Source: CALJFL01 sp036961205
Lineage (GTDB): Bacteria > Pseudomonadota > Gammaproteobacteria > Pseudomonadales > Halieaceae
Assembly: GCA_036961205.1 (NCBI GenBank)
Contig: JBALVI010000010.1
Coordinates: 35,330 to 99,329 of the forward strand
Direction of reading: 5' to 3'
Length of the DNA: 64,000 nt
Part shown: positions 17,949 to 25,326 of the stretch, piece by piece
Position numbering within the stretch: position 1 is the first letter of the stretch
How the letters are laid out: every line of letters begins with the position of its first letter
Translations under genes and position numbers: made by a program
The notes under the pieces: model-generated
What the model was told of the DNA's origin: nothing
The model's input: the letters and a program-made list of their open reading frames with translations, nothing else
The model's database searches: none

Positions 17949-18278
17949 CTAAGCGCTACGGAGAATGGCTGCGGGCTGGTCCTGTTTCGTATTAGACAAT
18001 TCATTAGCCAACTCAGCCTGCTCATGGGTGAGATAGTTGAGGCAGGCTACACGCAACACAGAGCTCAAGTTGCTTACACCGCCTGTCTTGACTAGTGCTT
18101 CGCGATAAAGCTCCGAGATGAACTGTGACAGTTTCATATCTTGCTGGATGGAAATTCGGTCTAGCAAGTCCCAGTAAATGACCTCTAAACAGACACTGGT
18201 GACATGACCGTCAATCCGCATAGAGCGGGACTTCTTCCCAAATAAAGCTACGTCACCTCTCAAGAATATTTCACACAC
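17949..18278 (-). CDS. ribbon-helix-helix domain protein (RHH_4-like)
   Basis: A 109-residue protein starting at GTG with GGGGA about 6 bp upstream. The core KKSRSMRIDGHVTSVCLE, followed by YWDLLDRISIQQDMKLSQFI and NLSSVLRVACLNYL, matches the RHH_4 pattern (strand with GHxTSxxLE, aromatic-W, then NLSSALRVFVL). Such proteins dimerise and may bind DNA; many are uncharacterised. It lies between two copies of the GTAGTA-N6-TACTAC site and is transcribed away from the 18513 operon. That makes it the nearest candidate regulator, though this is not shown. A 30-residue polar tail follows the domain. Confidence 0.7.
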   Translation of the reverse strand: MCEIFLRGDVALFGKKSRSMRIDGHVTSVCLEVIYWDLLDRISIQQDMKLSQFISELYREALVKTGGVSNLSSVLRVACLNYLTHEQAELANELSNTKQDQPAAILRSA

Positions 18279-18373
18279 AGAACGTCCCCGCCAAGATAAG
18301 CATTTGACCCAAGATAGTAGCCTTAACGCCTAAACCATGCAACTTTGCCTATATGCTTGTATTAATAGGGAAA

Positions 18374-18391
18374 GTAGCAACCCTCTACTAC
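18374..18391. promoter_or_regulatory. GTAGTA-N6-TACTAC palindrome, copy 2 (one arm mismatch)
   Basis: GTAGCA (18374-18379), spacer ACCCTC, TACTAC (18386-18391). It sits in the divergent gap between the ribbon-helix-helix gene and the 18513 operon, 122 bp before the latter's start. Together with flanking bases it matches copy 3 at 18 of 20 positions. ACCACCCGTTA follows at 18390-18400 and is repeated at 22440-22450. Confidence 0.6.
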
Positions 18392-18512
18392 CACCCGTTA
18401 ACACACCATAGCTACTGTAAACAGATGAGATAGAATATGCTAAGGACGACTAACTCGGGCTTTAACTTCACCCCGGGACGTAGTTTTAGACTTAAGCAAT
18501 AGGAAAAATATA

Positions 18513-19067
18513 ATGACAGAACTTGAAAGTATCTTGCACAGATTAGATCACCTGGAGTCGCTTCAAGCGATTAGAACGCTGGCTTCGACGTATGCGATTG
18601 CCTGCGACGAGCATGACATCCCGACTTTGGCTGACTTGTTCTCTACGGATGCGGTTTTTTGCTCCCCCAATGGGTCCATGGTCTCCACAGGCCGTGACGC
18701 CATCCGTGAAATGTTTACCGCCATCTTGAAAACCCGCGGCCCCGGATTCCACTGGACTCATGACGTTCATGCAACTATGGACCCGGATAATGTCGATCGC
18801 GCGACCGGCCTGGTATACAGCCATGCGGAAACGACTCCAAATGGCGTCGTTAGCCTGGCGGCAATGAAGTACAAGGATAGTTATCTCCGGGAGGACGGCG
18901 TCTGGCGTTTTAGTCGGCGAGAGATCAACTTTTTCTACTATGTCCCATTGACCAAATATAGTGAGGGCCTTAATCAGACTGATCGAGTTTATATCGACGG
19001 CGATTGGCATACCGCAGATTTCCCCGAGAGTCTGGAGAGTTGGCAGCGGTTTGAGGCCGGGGAATAG
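18513..19067 (+). CDS. SnoaL-like / NTF2-fold protein
   Basis: A 184-residue protein opening with a helix (LESILHRLDHLESLQAIRTL), then YAIACDEHDIPTLADLFSTDAVF and STGRDAIREMFTAIL, the usual helix-strand pattern of SnoaL_4 domains. The fold is shared by small subunits of ring-hydroxylating dioxygenases, by hydratases and by polyketide cyclases. The stop is 2 bp before the next gene, a Rieske oxygenase, so the two are surely co-transcribed. A role as a non-standard small subunit or as a separate isomerase/dehydratase are both open. Confidence 0.8.
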   Translation: MTELESILHRLDHLESLQAIRTLASTYAIACDEHDIPTLADLFSTDAVFCSPNGSMVSTGRDAIREMFTAILKTRGPGFHWTHDVHATMDPDNVDRATGLVYSHAETTPNGVVSLAAMKYKDSYLREDGVWRFSRREINFFYYVPLTKYSEGLNQTDRVYIDGDWHTADFPESLESWQRFEAGE

Positions 19068-19069
19068 CA

Positions 19070-20254
19070 ATGAGCAGCGAATTTATGGCGCTGGCGGATC
19101 GAGCGTTAGCGCATTTTACCGATAAAACCACCGATCAAGCTGAATCAACAATGGAGATTCCTCTATCAGCCTATCGGGACCCAGACCGATATGCTGCTGA
19201 AATAGAGCGCGTTTTCAAACATCTACCTCTGGCTGCAGCGCTTAGCCTTGAATTGCCAGAGGCCGGCAACTACCGTGCAATGACTCTGCTGGGTGTGCCT
19301 CTATTACTTGTTCGTGGTGAGGATATGCGCGTTAGAGCCATGCTCAATGTATGCAGCCATCGCGGTGCCCAGCTGTGTGAAGAAGGGGCTGGCAGTCGGC
19401 GGAGGATTACCTGCCCTTATCACGCCTGGAGCTACGACCATAAAGGCAATTTGGTCGATCGATACGGTGGCAATACTTTTGGCGAAATCGATAGTGACAA
19501 ATATGGCCTGACCAGACTTCATTGTGAGGAGAAGTCAGGTATTGTCTGGGTTTCTCTTACCCTGGGCGAGGCGTTTGATATCGACGACTGGCTGGGCGAC
19601 TTTGGCGATGAATTAGATACCCTGGATCTCGCTAACTGGCATATGCATGAGCAGCGAGACATAGCGGGGCCTGGCTGGAAGGTCACGATGGATGGCTATT
19701 TGGAGGCTTATCATCATCAGCTGGTACATCGGGAAACCGTTGGTAAGTATACGGTTGGAAATCTACTGGTTCTGGATACGTATGGCCCTCACCAGCGCCT
19801 CACCTTTGGGCGTAAGTCTCTGCATGACCTGGCCAGTCAACCGCGGGATCAATGGCAGCCAGAAGAGCACATTCGATTGATCCATTCAGGCTTCCCAAAT
19901 CTCTCTATCTCCGGAATTCTCGGTGATCACTGTCTGGTGAGTCAGGTTTTTCCCGGGGAAACACCGACCACCACCCTCACCCGCCAGACTGTTTTGGTCG
20001 CCAAAAAGCCAGAAACAGCAGAGCAAATCGAAGCGACGGAAGCTTTTAGCGCGCTGACCCTCAAGGCAGTGCAAAACGAAGACTACGGGATTGGCTTTTC
20101 CATACAATCGGGCCTGGATTCAGGGGCGAATAATCATTTCCTGTTTGGTCGCAACGAACCGGCGGTACAGAACTACCATAACTGGATAGCGAAGTTTATG
20201 GATTTACAAAATGGTGCCTGGCAGAGACCCATACGAGAGTCTTATAAAAAATAA
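19070..20254 (+). CDS. Rieske non-heme iron oxygenase, alpha subunit
   Basis: A 394-residue oxygenase. The Rieske centre is CSHRG (Cys95, His97) and CPYHAW (Cys115, His118). The catalytic domain contains KVTMDGYLEAYHHQLVH, which supplies the bridging acid and the two iron-ligand histidines (YHHQLVH) of the 2-His-1-carboxylate site. It would use dioxygen and electrons from a ferredoxin or reductase to hydroxylate or demethylate a substrate. It is coupled to the SnoaL-like gene upstream and followed 54 bp later by an amidohydrolase. The substrate is not predictable; the family includes carnitine, aromatic and steroid-type oxygenases. Confidence 0.9.
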   Translation: MSSEFMALADRALAHFTDKTTDQAESTMEIPLSAYRDPDRYAAEIERVFKHLPLAAALSLELPEAGNYRAMTLLGVPLLLVRGEDMRVRAMLNVCSHRGAQLCEEGAGSRRRITCPYHAWSYDHKGNLVDRYGGNTFGEIDSDKYGLTRLHCEEKSGIVWVSLTLGEAFDIDDWLGDFGDELDTLDLANWHMHEQRDIAGPGWKVTMDGYLEAYHHQLVHRETVGKYTVGNLLVLDTYGPHQRLTFGRKSLHDLASQPRDQWQPEEHIRLIHSGFPNLSISGILGDHCLVSQVFPGETPTTTLTRQTVLVAKKPETAEQIEATEAFSALTLKAVQNEDYGIGFSIQSGLDSGANNHFLFGRNEPAVQNYHNWIAKFMDLQNGAWQRPIRESYKK

Positions 20255-20308
20255 TGAAGGACAACTGCCGCCAACACTTAATGCCAATAACTGAAAGAGA
20301 ATAAACCA

Positions 20309-21640
20309 ATGAATCGGTCTTATCTGATCAACAATGCCAAAGTAATCTCGGGGGGGCAGCAAACTGCCACTTCGGTGCTTATCGAGCAGGATCGCATCGT
20401 TGCCCTTGGCGACAAAGCCACTGCGGCACCATCCGAGACGACTACAATTATCGATGGTTCTGGCTGCACCCTTATTCCTGGCCTCATCGATGCTCACTGT
20501 CATATTAGCTTTGATCGGCCCAGGTCCAACGATGAGCTATTTTTCCATCGCCGACCCGGTCTTGCCAGTATTGTCGCCTCAGTCAACGCGCAAAGAGTAT
20601 TGCGGGCCGGGGTCACCAGTTTTTTCGATGCCGACTGCATATTCGATGTTGGTATTGATCTACGAGACGCGATGGAAGCTGGGGTCGTAGAAGGCCCTCG
20701 CATGGCCACAGGAGGCAATGTGTTGATCACCAGTGTGGGCGGCACTGCCGGTCGATTATTGCCCGATAGCGGCAAACTGGGTTATGCGGTTATCGTCCAA
20801 ACTAATGATGAAATCGTTCGAGAAATTCGCTGCCAGGTCAAAGCCGGCTGTGACTGGATCAAGGTGCATGTCAGTGGACTTCCCGTGCGTAAAACGCCAA
20901 TGCATGGCGACGGCGAAATTCAGGCCTGGACATTAGACGAACTGCGACTTGTTTGTGACACGGCGCATGCCCTGGGGGTTCCTGTCGTTGGTCACTGCCG
21001 CAATGCTTCCAGCACACGAGACGCTGCTCTGGCCGGTTTTGACATGATATTACACGCCTCTTATATGGACGAAGAGGCTCTAGAGGTGGTGGTCGACAAA
21101 GGCGTCCCTCTGGTACCAACGTTCACGTTCTTGGCTAACTTAATCGATCATGGCGATAAAATTGGTTCAGATCCTGGACTGCAAAAGATATTTAGCAATG
21201 AGATCGCGCAGAGCTCCGGTATGTTGCGCCGCGCCTATGATGCCGGTGTACCGCTAATGTGCGGCAGCGAGAGTGGCTTTTCTGTGACGCCCTACGGCGA
21301 CTGGCATTATCGTGAGATGGGTTTGTTTGTTGAGCATCTAGGCCTGACTCCACTTCAGGCTATTGCCTGCGCTACCGGAGCAGGAGCGAGTATTTTTGGC
21401 CTGCAAGACGAATTGGGGTGCATAGAGGAAGGCTATATTGCCGATCTGGTATTGGTTGAGGGAGACCTTGAGGCAGATATTAGCTTGCTAGGACAGAAAG
21501 ATAATATTCGGGCGATCTTCAAGGCGGGCAAGCTCGTCAATACTGACCAGCCTTTACCCCGCGATTGGTCCATACCAGGCTGGCGAGCTGGGCAGTACTC
21601 CACTGATATCTTGACCTATGACCTGGCCCATAAACAATGA
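20309..21640 (+). CDS. amidohydrolase-superfamily metal-dependent hydrolase
   Basis: A 443-residue protein with the imidazolonepropionase/prolidase-like amidohydrolase layout. It has a small beta-sandwich start, then GLIDAHCHISFDRP (His63, His65), GCDWIKVHVSG with a lysine suited to bridge metals, VVGHCRNAS and LHASYMDEE with further histidines. At the place of the usual GTDxG aspartate the sequence has GSESGFS, with glutamate. The closing segment is ADLVLVEGDLEADIS. It probably opens a cyclic amide, lactone or similar bond formed after oxygenation. RBS-like GAAAGAG precedes the ATG. Confidence 0.87.
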   Translation: MNRSYLINNAKVISGGQQTATSVLIEQDRIVALGDKATAAPSETTTIIDGSGCTLIPGLIDAHCHISFDRPRSNDELFFHRRPGLASIVASVNAQRVLRAGVTSFFDADCIFDVGIDLRDAMEAGVVEGPRMATGGNVLITSVGGTAGRLLPDSGKLGYAVIVQTNDEIVREIRCQVKAGCDWIKVHVSGLPVRKTPMHGDGEIQAWTLDELRLVCDTAHALGVPVVGHCRNASSTRDAALAGFDMILHASYMDEEALEVVVDKGVPLVPTFTFLANLIDHGDKIGSDPGLQKIFSNEIAQSSGMLRRAYDAGVPLMCGSESGFSVTPYGDWHYREMGLFVEHLGLTPLQAIACATGAGASIFGLQDELGCIEEGYIADLVLVEGDLEADISLLGQKDNIRAIFKAGKLVNTDQPLPRDWSIPGWRAGQYSTDILTYDLAHKQ

Positions 21641-21680
21641 TGACTGACGACAAGCCTGTGACCCAGGCAGAGATAAAGCT

Positions 21681-22421
21681 ATGAGAAGAGCAATTATAAC
21701 CGGTGGTGCCAGCGGGTTGGGGGCAGACATGGCCGCGGCCTTGGTCGCAGCTGGCTATCAAGTCGGCATTATGGATCTCGATAGGCAGCAAACTGAAACG
21801 ACCGCCAGCCGCCTTGGCAATGCAATACCATTAGTGGCGAGTGTTAGTGATAGTGAAGCAGTCGAAGCGGCTTTTGCGGAGTTCGGTGAGGCTCCCGATC
21901 TGTTGATCAATAATGCCGGCATCGTTCGCATAGGCCCGCTGCATGAACAGACTGTCTCAGATTACACTCAGGTGATAGAAACTAATCTATTGGGCCCAAG
22001 CCTGTGTTCACGAGTTGCTGCGAAAGGCATGATTGCCAGAGGGTCGGGACACATAATCAATATAACGTCGGTCAACGGAATTCACCCTTCGCCGGGCTGT
22101 GGTCTGTATGCGGCCACCAAGGCGGCGCTGCACTCTTTGACCCAATTAATGTCAATTGAATGGGGCCCGCTGGGTATTCGCGTCAACTCCATCGCCCCCG
22201 GATTTATCGATGCAGGAATGTCGAAAACGTTTTTTGAAAATCCAAAAGTGCGTGAGAAACGCAGCAGCGGTGTACCGTTACGCTCGTTAGGGGGCGCCAG
22301 TGATATCACCAATACGGTGTTGTTTTTAGACTCTGACGCAGCTCAGTACATAACAGGCAATGAAATTGTTGTCGACGGAGGCGTAACCAACAGTGTGTTC
22401 GCGCATCTCCCCCGAGAGTAG
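21681..22421 (+). CDS. short-chain dehydrogenase/reductase
   Basis: A 246-residue classical SDR. TGGASGLG at residues 6-13 is the nucleotide-binding glycine motif, INNAGIV follows, serine is in NITSVNG, and Tyr143 and Lys147 in YAATK complete the catalytic set. MDLDRQQT after the second strand has an acidic residue, which favours NAD over NADP. It ends with EIVVDGGVTNSVF, typical for the family. It lies 40 bp after the amidohydrolase and probably oxidises an alcohol made in the same pathway. Confidence 0.9.
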   Translation: MRRAIITGGASGLGADMAAALVAAGYQVGIMDLDRQQTETTASRLGNAIPLVASVSDSEAVEAAFAEFGEAPDLLINNAGIVRIGPLHEQTVSDYTQVIETNLLGPSLCSRVAAKGMIARGSGHIINITSVNGIHPSPGCGLYAATKAALHSLTQLMSIEWGPLGIRVNSIAPGFIDAGMSKTFFENPKVREKRSSGVPLRSLGGASDITNTVLFLDSDAAQYITGNEIVVDGGVTNSVFAHLPRE

Positions 22422-22446
22422 TTAATAACACACCTGATAACCACCC

Positions 22447-22487
22447 GTTACATAAGGTTATGATCTGTTACTAGATCAATATGTAAC
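22447..22487. promoter_or_regulatory. inverted repeat GTTACATA-N25-TATGTAAC upstream of the glyoxalase-like gene
   Basis: Perfect 8-bp arms at 22447-22454 and 22480-22487 in the 107-bp gap between the SDR and glyoxalase-like genes. ACCACCCGTTA at 22440-22450 overlaps the left arm and also occurs at 18390-18400 next to operator copy 2. A transcription-factor site or an internal promoter is likely; it has no T tract. Confidence 0.4.
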
Positions 22488-22528
22488 ACGGCATATGTTG
22501 AATCAAGAATAATAAGTGGCTCTAGATA

Positions 22529-23056
22529 ATGACAAACCCTAATACGCAAGATTACAAGCTAACGCAGACGATGATGCGCATCAAAGATCCAGCGATTTCG
22601 ATTCCTTTTTATCGCGATGTATTGGGGATGACCTTATTGGATCAATATGACTTCGACAGCATGGACTTTTCACTTTATTTTTTCGCTTACCAGGATGCGC
22701 TGGTTGGCGAACCACCAGCGGCCGGGCCGGACAAGGTTGCCTGGGTATTCAGTCAAATAGGCACCATTGAGCTGACGCATAACTGGGGCACAGAAACAGA
22801 CGAAAATTTTGACGGTTATCACTCGGGAAATGACGAACCAAAGGGTTTTGGGCATATTGGTATTACGGTGCCAGATGTTTACGCCGCCTGTGAGCGCTTC
22901 GATGAACTCGGAGTAGAGTATGTGAAGCGGCCCGATGATGGTTCAATGAAAGGATTGGCATTTATCAAAGACCCCGATGGCTATTGGATAGAGATACTCT
23001 CTGCACGGGGCCTTGCCAAAATTATTATTGCAAACACTGTGGGCAATAAAGGGTGA
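22529..23056 (+). CDS. glyoxalase I-like VOC-family protein
   Basis: A 175-residue vicinal-oxygen-chelate protein that resembles lactoylglutathione lyase. LTQTMMRIKDP holds the first metal ligand position (Gln), TIELTHNWG the glutamate, GFGHIGITVPD the histidine and GYWIEIL the last glutamate. SIPFYRDVLGM is the classic glyoxalase start. All four metal ligands of glyoxalase I are present, so the fold should bind nickel or zinc. In this cluster it may be a housekeeping-like methylglyoxal enzyme, or may act on a pathway intermediate. Confidence 0.87.
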   Translation: MTNPNTQDYKLTQTMMRIKDPAISIPFYRDVLGMTLLDQYDFDSMDFSLYFFAYQDALVGEPPAAGPDKVAWVFSQIGTIELTHNWGTETDENFDGYHSGNDEPKGFGHIGITVPDVYAACERFDELGVEYVKRPDDGSMKGLAFIKDPDGYWIEILSARGLAKIIIANTVGNKG

Positions 23057-23081
23057 TTTATTTTGGCGCGGGGGTATGTTA

Positions 23082-23099
23082 GTAGTATCCCTCTACTAC
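23082..23099. promoter_or_regulatory. GTAGTA-N6-TACTAC palindrome, copy 3
   Basis: GTAGTA (23082-23087), spacer TCCCTC, TACTAC (23094-23099): perfect arms, 78 bp before the cupin start at 23177. The spacer CCCTC is shared with copy 2. The site suggests the cupin gene has its own promoter under the same regulator as the 18513 operon. Confidence 0.6.
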
Positions 23100-23176
23100 C
23101 TAAAGCTTACAAAGTTAGTTTAAGTTTTTGATACGAAATAATCTAAACCCAAAAATATGTGCGAGTGAGGGAACCT

Positions 23177-24262
23177 ATGAGTCAAGCAACAGAACAACAT
23201 AATCCAGAGTACGATCCCACCGGTATAGAAGGCGGAGTCGATACCAATTTGTTGCCCTGGATCGCGATCCCGGAAGTGCCAGGGATGTCGCTGAAAACCA
23301 TGAGAGCCAGTGCCGAAACGGGCTCCTATTCAGTTATCGTAAAACTCGATGCTGGTGCAAAAATGCCAGCTGCGGTTTATCTAAGCGGCATGGATCTGAC
23401 ATTATTATCTGGCCAAATTACCTATAGACAGGATGATCAGGAAAGCGTGGTGACGCCTGGCACTTGGGGCTATATTTCAGCGAATTCAAAGGTCGCGGAA
23501 ATGCGCGCTGACGAAGAGTCGGAGTTTCTGGCAAACTTCTATGGTGCTGTGGCTTTTTTAGATGAGCAGCACGCGATAGCCTGCCTCCTGACTAGCGTTG
23601 ATATAATGCGCCTGGCAATACAGCATGGTGTGACGCTGGTGCCTAGCACTCTTGCCGAGTGTATGCAGGAGCGCCCAGCGGAATTGAAAAATAGTCCGGA
23701 GCCACTTGCCATTGCTGGCCAAAATTCGCAAAAGTTGGTCGACTCTGCGCCGGGTGAAACTGGAAATACTGGAAACTACAATCATCCGCACTTCGTAGAC
23801 ACTAAGCAGGTGCCCTGGCTGGTTAACCCTGGCCTGCCAGAGATTGGTTTGAAACTATTGCGGGTTAGTGAAGACAATGGCGTTATCTCATTGATCGTGC
23901 GACAAAATGGCGTTGCGTCGGGACACACCCACATTGGCGCCAGTGATTTTTTGATTCTTAGCGGACAGATTGGTTATCGTGCCGGGCCTCCAGAGGGATA
24001 CGGTCCGGGCGTATGGTTCTTTGAACCCTCAGGCGCTCGCCACGAAGCGACCCAGCGGTTGACTGACGAAGATTTGATTTATACAGCCAATGTCTACGGC
24101 CCCCTTATTTTCGATGAAGGTAAAGGGACGCCCGTCTCTGCCGTACTCTCATGGATTGAGTATAAAGAGCTGGCAGCAGCCTTTGGCGTTGAGTTGATTC
24201 CTAGCGCGAACCCCAATGACACAACGCTATTAGCGTCGAGTATGTTAAAGGCGCAGGCCTAA
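23177..24262 (+). CDS. tandem double-cupin protein, first domain degenerate
   Basis: A 361-residue protein from the ATG at 23177 (AGGG upstream; a GTG at 23159 is less likely). Two homologous halves are visible. The first has LPWIAIPEVPGMSLKTMR and MPAAVYLSGMDLTLLSGQI. The second has VPWLVNPGLPEIGLKLLR and ASGHTHIGASDFLILSGQI. Only the second keeps the HxH metal ligands; the first has AAVY-type residues instead. The layout resembles the 2,4'-dihydroxyacetophenone-dioxygenase/ChrR-like cupin group. The second half is likely the metal-binding dioxygenase or isomerase unit, the first a structural copy. It ends before a clear terminator. Confidence 0.75.
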   Translation: MSQATEQHNPEYDPTGIEGGVDTNLLPWIAIPEVPGMSLKTMRASAETGSYSVIVKLDAGAKMPAAVYLSGMDLTLLSGQITYRQDDQESVVTPGTWGYISANSKVAEMRADEESEFLANFYGAVAFLDEQHAIACLLTSVDIMRLAIQHGVTLVPSTLAECMQERPAELKNSPEPLAIAGQNSQKLVDSAPGETGNTGNYNHPHFVDTKQVPWLVNPGLPEIGLKLLRVSEDNGVISLIVRQNGVASGHTHIGASDFLILSGQIGYRAGPPEGYGPGVWFFEPSGARHEATQRLTDEDLIYTANVYGPLIFDEGKGTPVSAVLSWIEYKELAAAFGVELIPSANPNDTTLLASSMLKAQA

Positions 24263-24317
24263 GCCTGCGAGTGTTTGGCTTTGCACGCACGCGACCAGCT
24301 TGCGTTAGCCACCAATG

Positions 24318-24354
24318 GCCGTCGCTAATACTTTAGCGGCGGCTTTAATTTTTA
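24318..24354 (+). terminator. rho-independent terminator after the cupin gene
   Basis: GCCGTCGCTAA (24318-24328) pairs with TTAGCGGCGGC (24333-24343) across a 4-base loop, with one G-T pair, followed by a T-rich run TTTAATTTTTA. It lies 56 bp after the cupin stop and ends that transcription unit before the Dabb gene. Confidence 0.75.
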
Positions 24355-24379
24355 TGTCTAGCAGTGTTTGAAAGAAATT

Positions 24380-24670
24380 ATGCCCCTTCAACATATAGTG
24401 TGGTTAAAGAAAAAAGATGCATGTAGTCAGCAACAGATGGACGATCTATTGCAAGAAGTCCACAGCTTGGCCAATGTCATTTCACAGATACAAAGTGTTA
24501 GTAGCGGAATAAATATAACTGATCGCGCCAATGGTTTTACCCACGGCATCATAGTCACAGTGGCCGATCAACAAGCTCTCCAAACTTATATTAGCCATCC
24601 TGCCCATGTCGCTGTTGGTAAAAAGCTGGTTGCGAACGCTGATATCCTGGCCATGGATTATGAGTGTTAA
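24380..24670 (+). CDS. Dabb-family (stress-responsive A/B barrel) small protein
   Basis: A 96-residue protein from the ATG at 24380; a TTG at 24368 is possible. PLQHIVWLKKKDACSQQQMD opens the domain, and HGIIVTVADQQALQTYISHP then AHVAVGKKL match the Dabb pattern (hHxVlf.fk, then f.s.eal..Y..hp.H). The ferredoxin-like barrel dimerises. Members include olivetolic-acid-cyclase-like enzymes and uncharacterised catabolic accessories. No catalytic residue can be assigned with confidence. It sits just after the cupin terminator and before another hairpin. Confidence 0.72.
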   Translation: MPLQHIVWLKKKDACSQQQMDDLLQEVHSLANVISQIQSVSSGINITDRANGFTHGIIVTVADQQALQTYISHPAHVAVGKKLVANADILAMDYEC

Positions 24671-24672
24671 CT

Positions 24673-24709
24673 GCTATTTATCTCTGTCTCGAAGCGACAG
24701 TGAAATAGC
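24673..24709 (+). terminator. hairpin after the Dabb gene
   Basis: GCTATTT (24673-24679) pairs with AAATAGC (24703-24709), and inside it CTGTC pairs with GACAG. It begins 3 bp after the stop codon. There is no strong T tract. Either a weak terminator or an RNA 3'-end stabiliser. Confidence 0.45.
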
Positions 24710-24851
24710 GTTAATGAAGACTCTAAAAATTGCTATGGACCCCAAGGCAGTACTCAATCGAGGTCGCGTCTTTACATAAATTTACGGATGCGCCCCCCGA
24801 TCGCGTCCTGATGCTACCGCGCGTCATCGAGGGTAGAGTTGGTGCTCCAGC

Positions 24852-25142
24852 CTATACGGAGTCGCAGAGCTTGATGCTTGGTGCGCCCGCGAGGCACCCG
24901 GCAAGTTTGGCAGCAACGACTTTGAATTCGTCGGACTTGCCGTGAAGGTCTAGTGCTGCCTGATCCACATACTGCTCCATTACGAAGTAGGTGTTTTCCT
25001 CGTCTCTTGAGCGATACAGATCGTAGTAATTGTTGCCGGGTTCCTGGTCACCAACAATGGCCATGAGTTCCTTGAAAGTTTCCTCGAATTCGGAAGCCTT
25101 TTCCGCTTTTACCATGAGTGTTGCGTTGATGCCGACTGCCAT
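24852..25142 (-). CDS. ABM-family (antibiotic biosynthesis monooxygenase-like) protein
   Basis: A 96-residue single-domain protein: INATLMVKAEKASEFEETFK, then PGNNYYDLYRSRDEENTYFV and MEQYVDQAALDLHGKS. This is the ABM ferredoxin-like fold, found in quinol monooxygenases, heme-degrading IsdG-type proteins and accessory proteins. The usual partner of such small enzymes is a phenol or quinol substrate; no heme ligand can be assigned. It is divergent from the Rieske gene at 25327, with 184 bp between starts, so a shared control region is possible. Confidence 0.78.
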   Translation of the reverse strand: MAVGINATLMVKAEKASEFEETFKELMAIVGDQEPGNNYYDLYRSRDEENTYFVMEQYVDQAALDLHGKSDEFKVVAAKLAGCLAGAPSIKLCDSV

Positions 25143-25326
25143 AGGGTGCCCCTTTTAGAAATACACAAATCAAATATAAGAAGTAGAACCGCGGTATTGT
25201 AAAGGAATCTAGCTGTGCATGGCGAGTTCTATCAATTACAACGACTTAACTAGTGATACCTTTTAATGATAATCGCTTTCACATAACATATGGCCACCAA
25301 CTCAATATACGCCAAGAGACTTCAAT

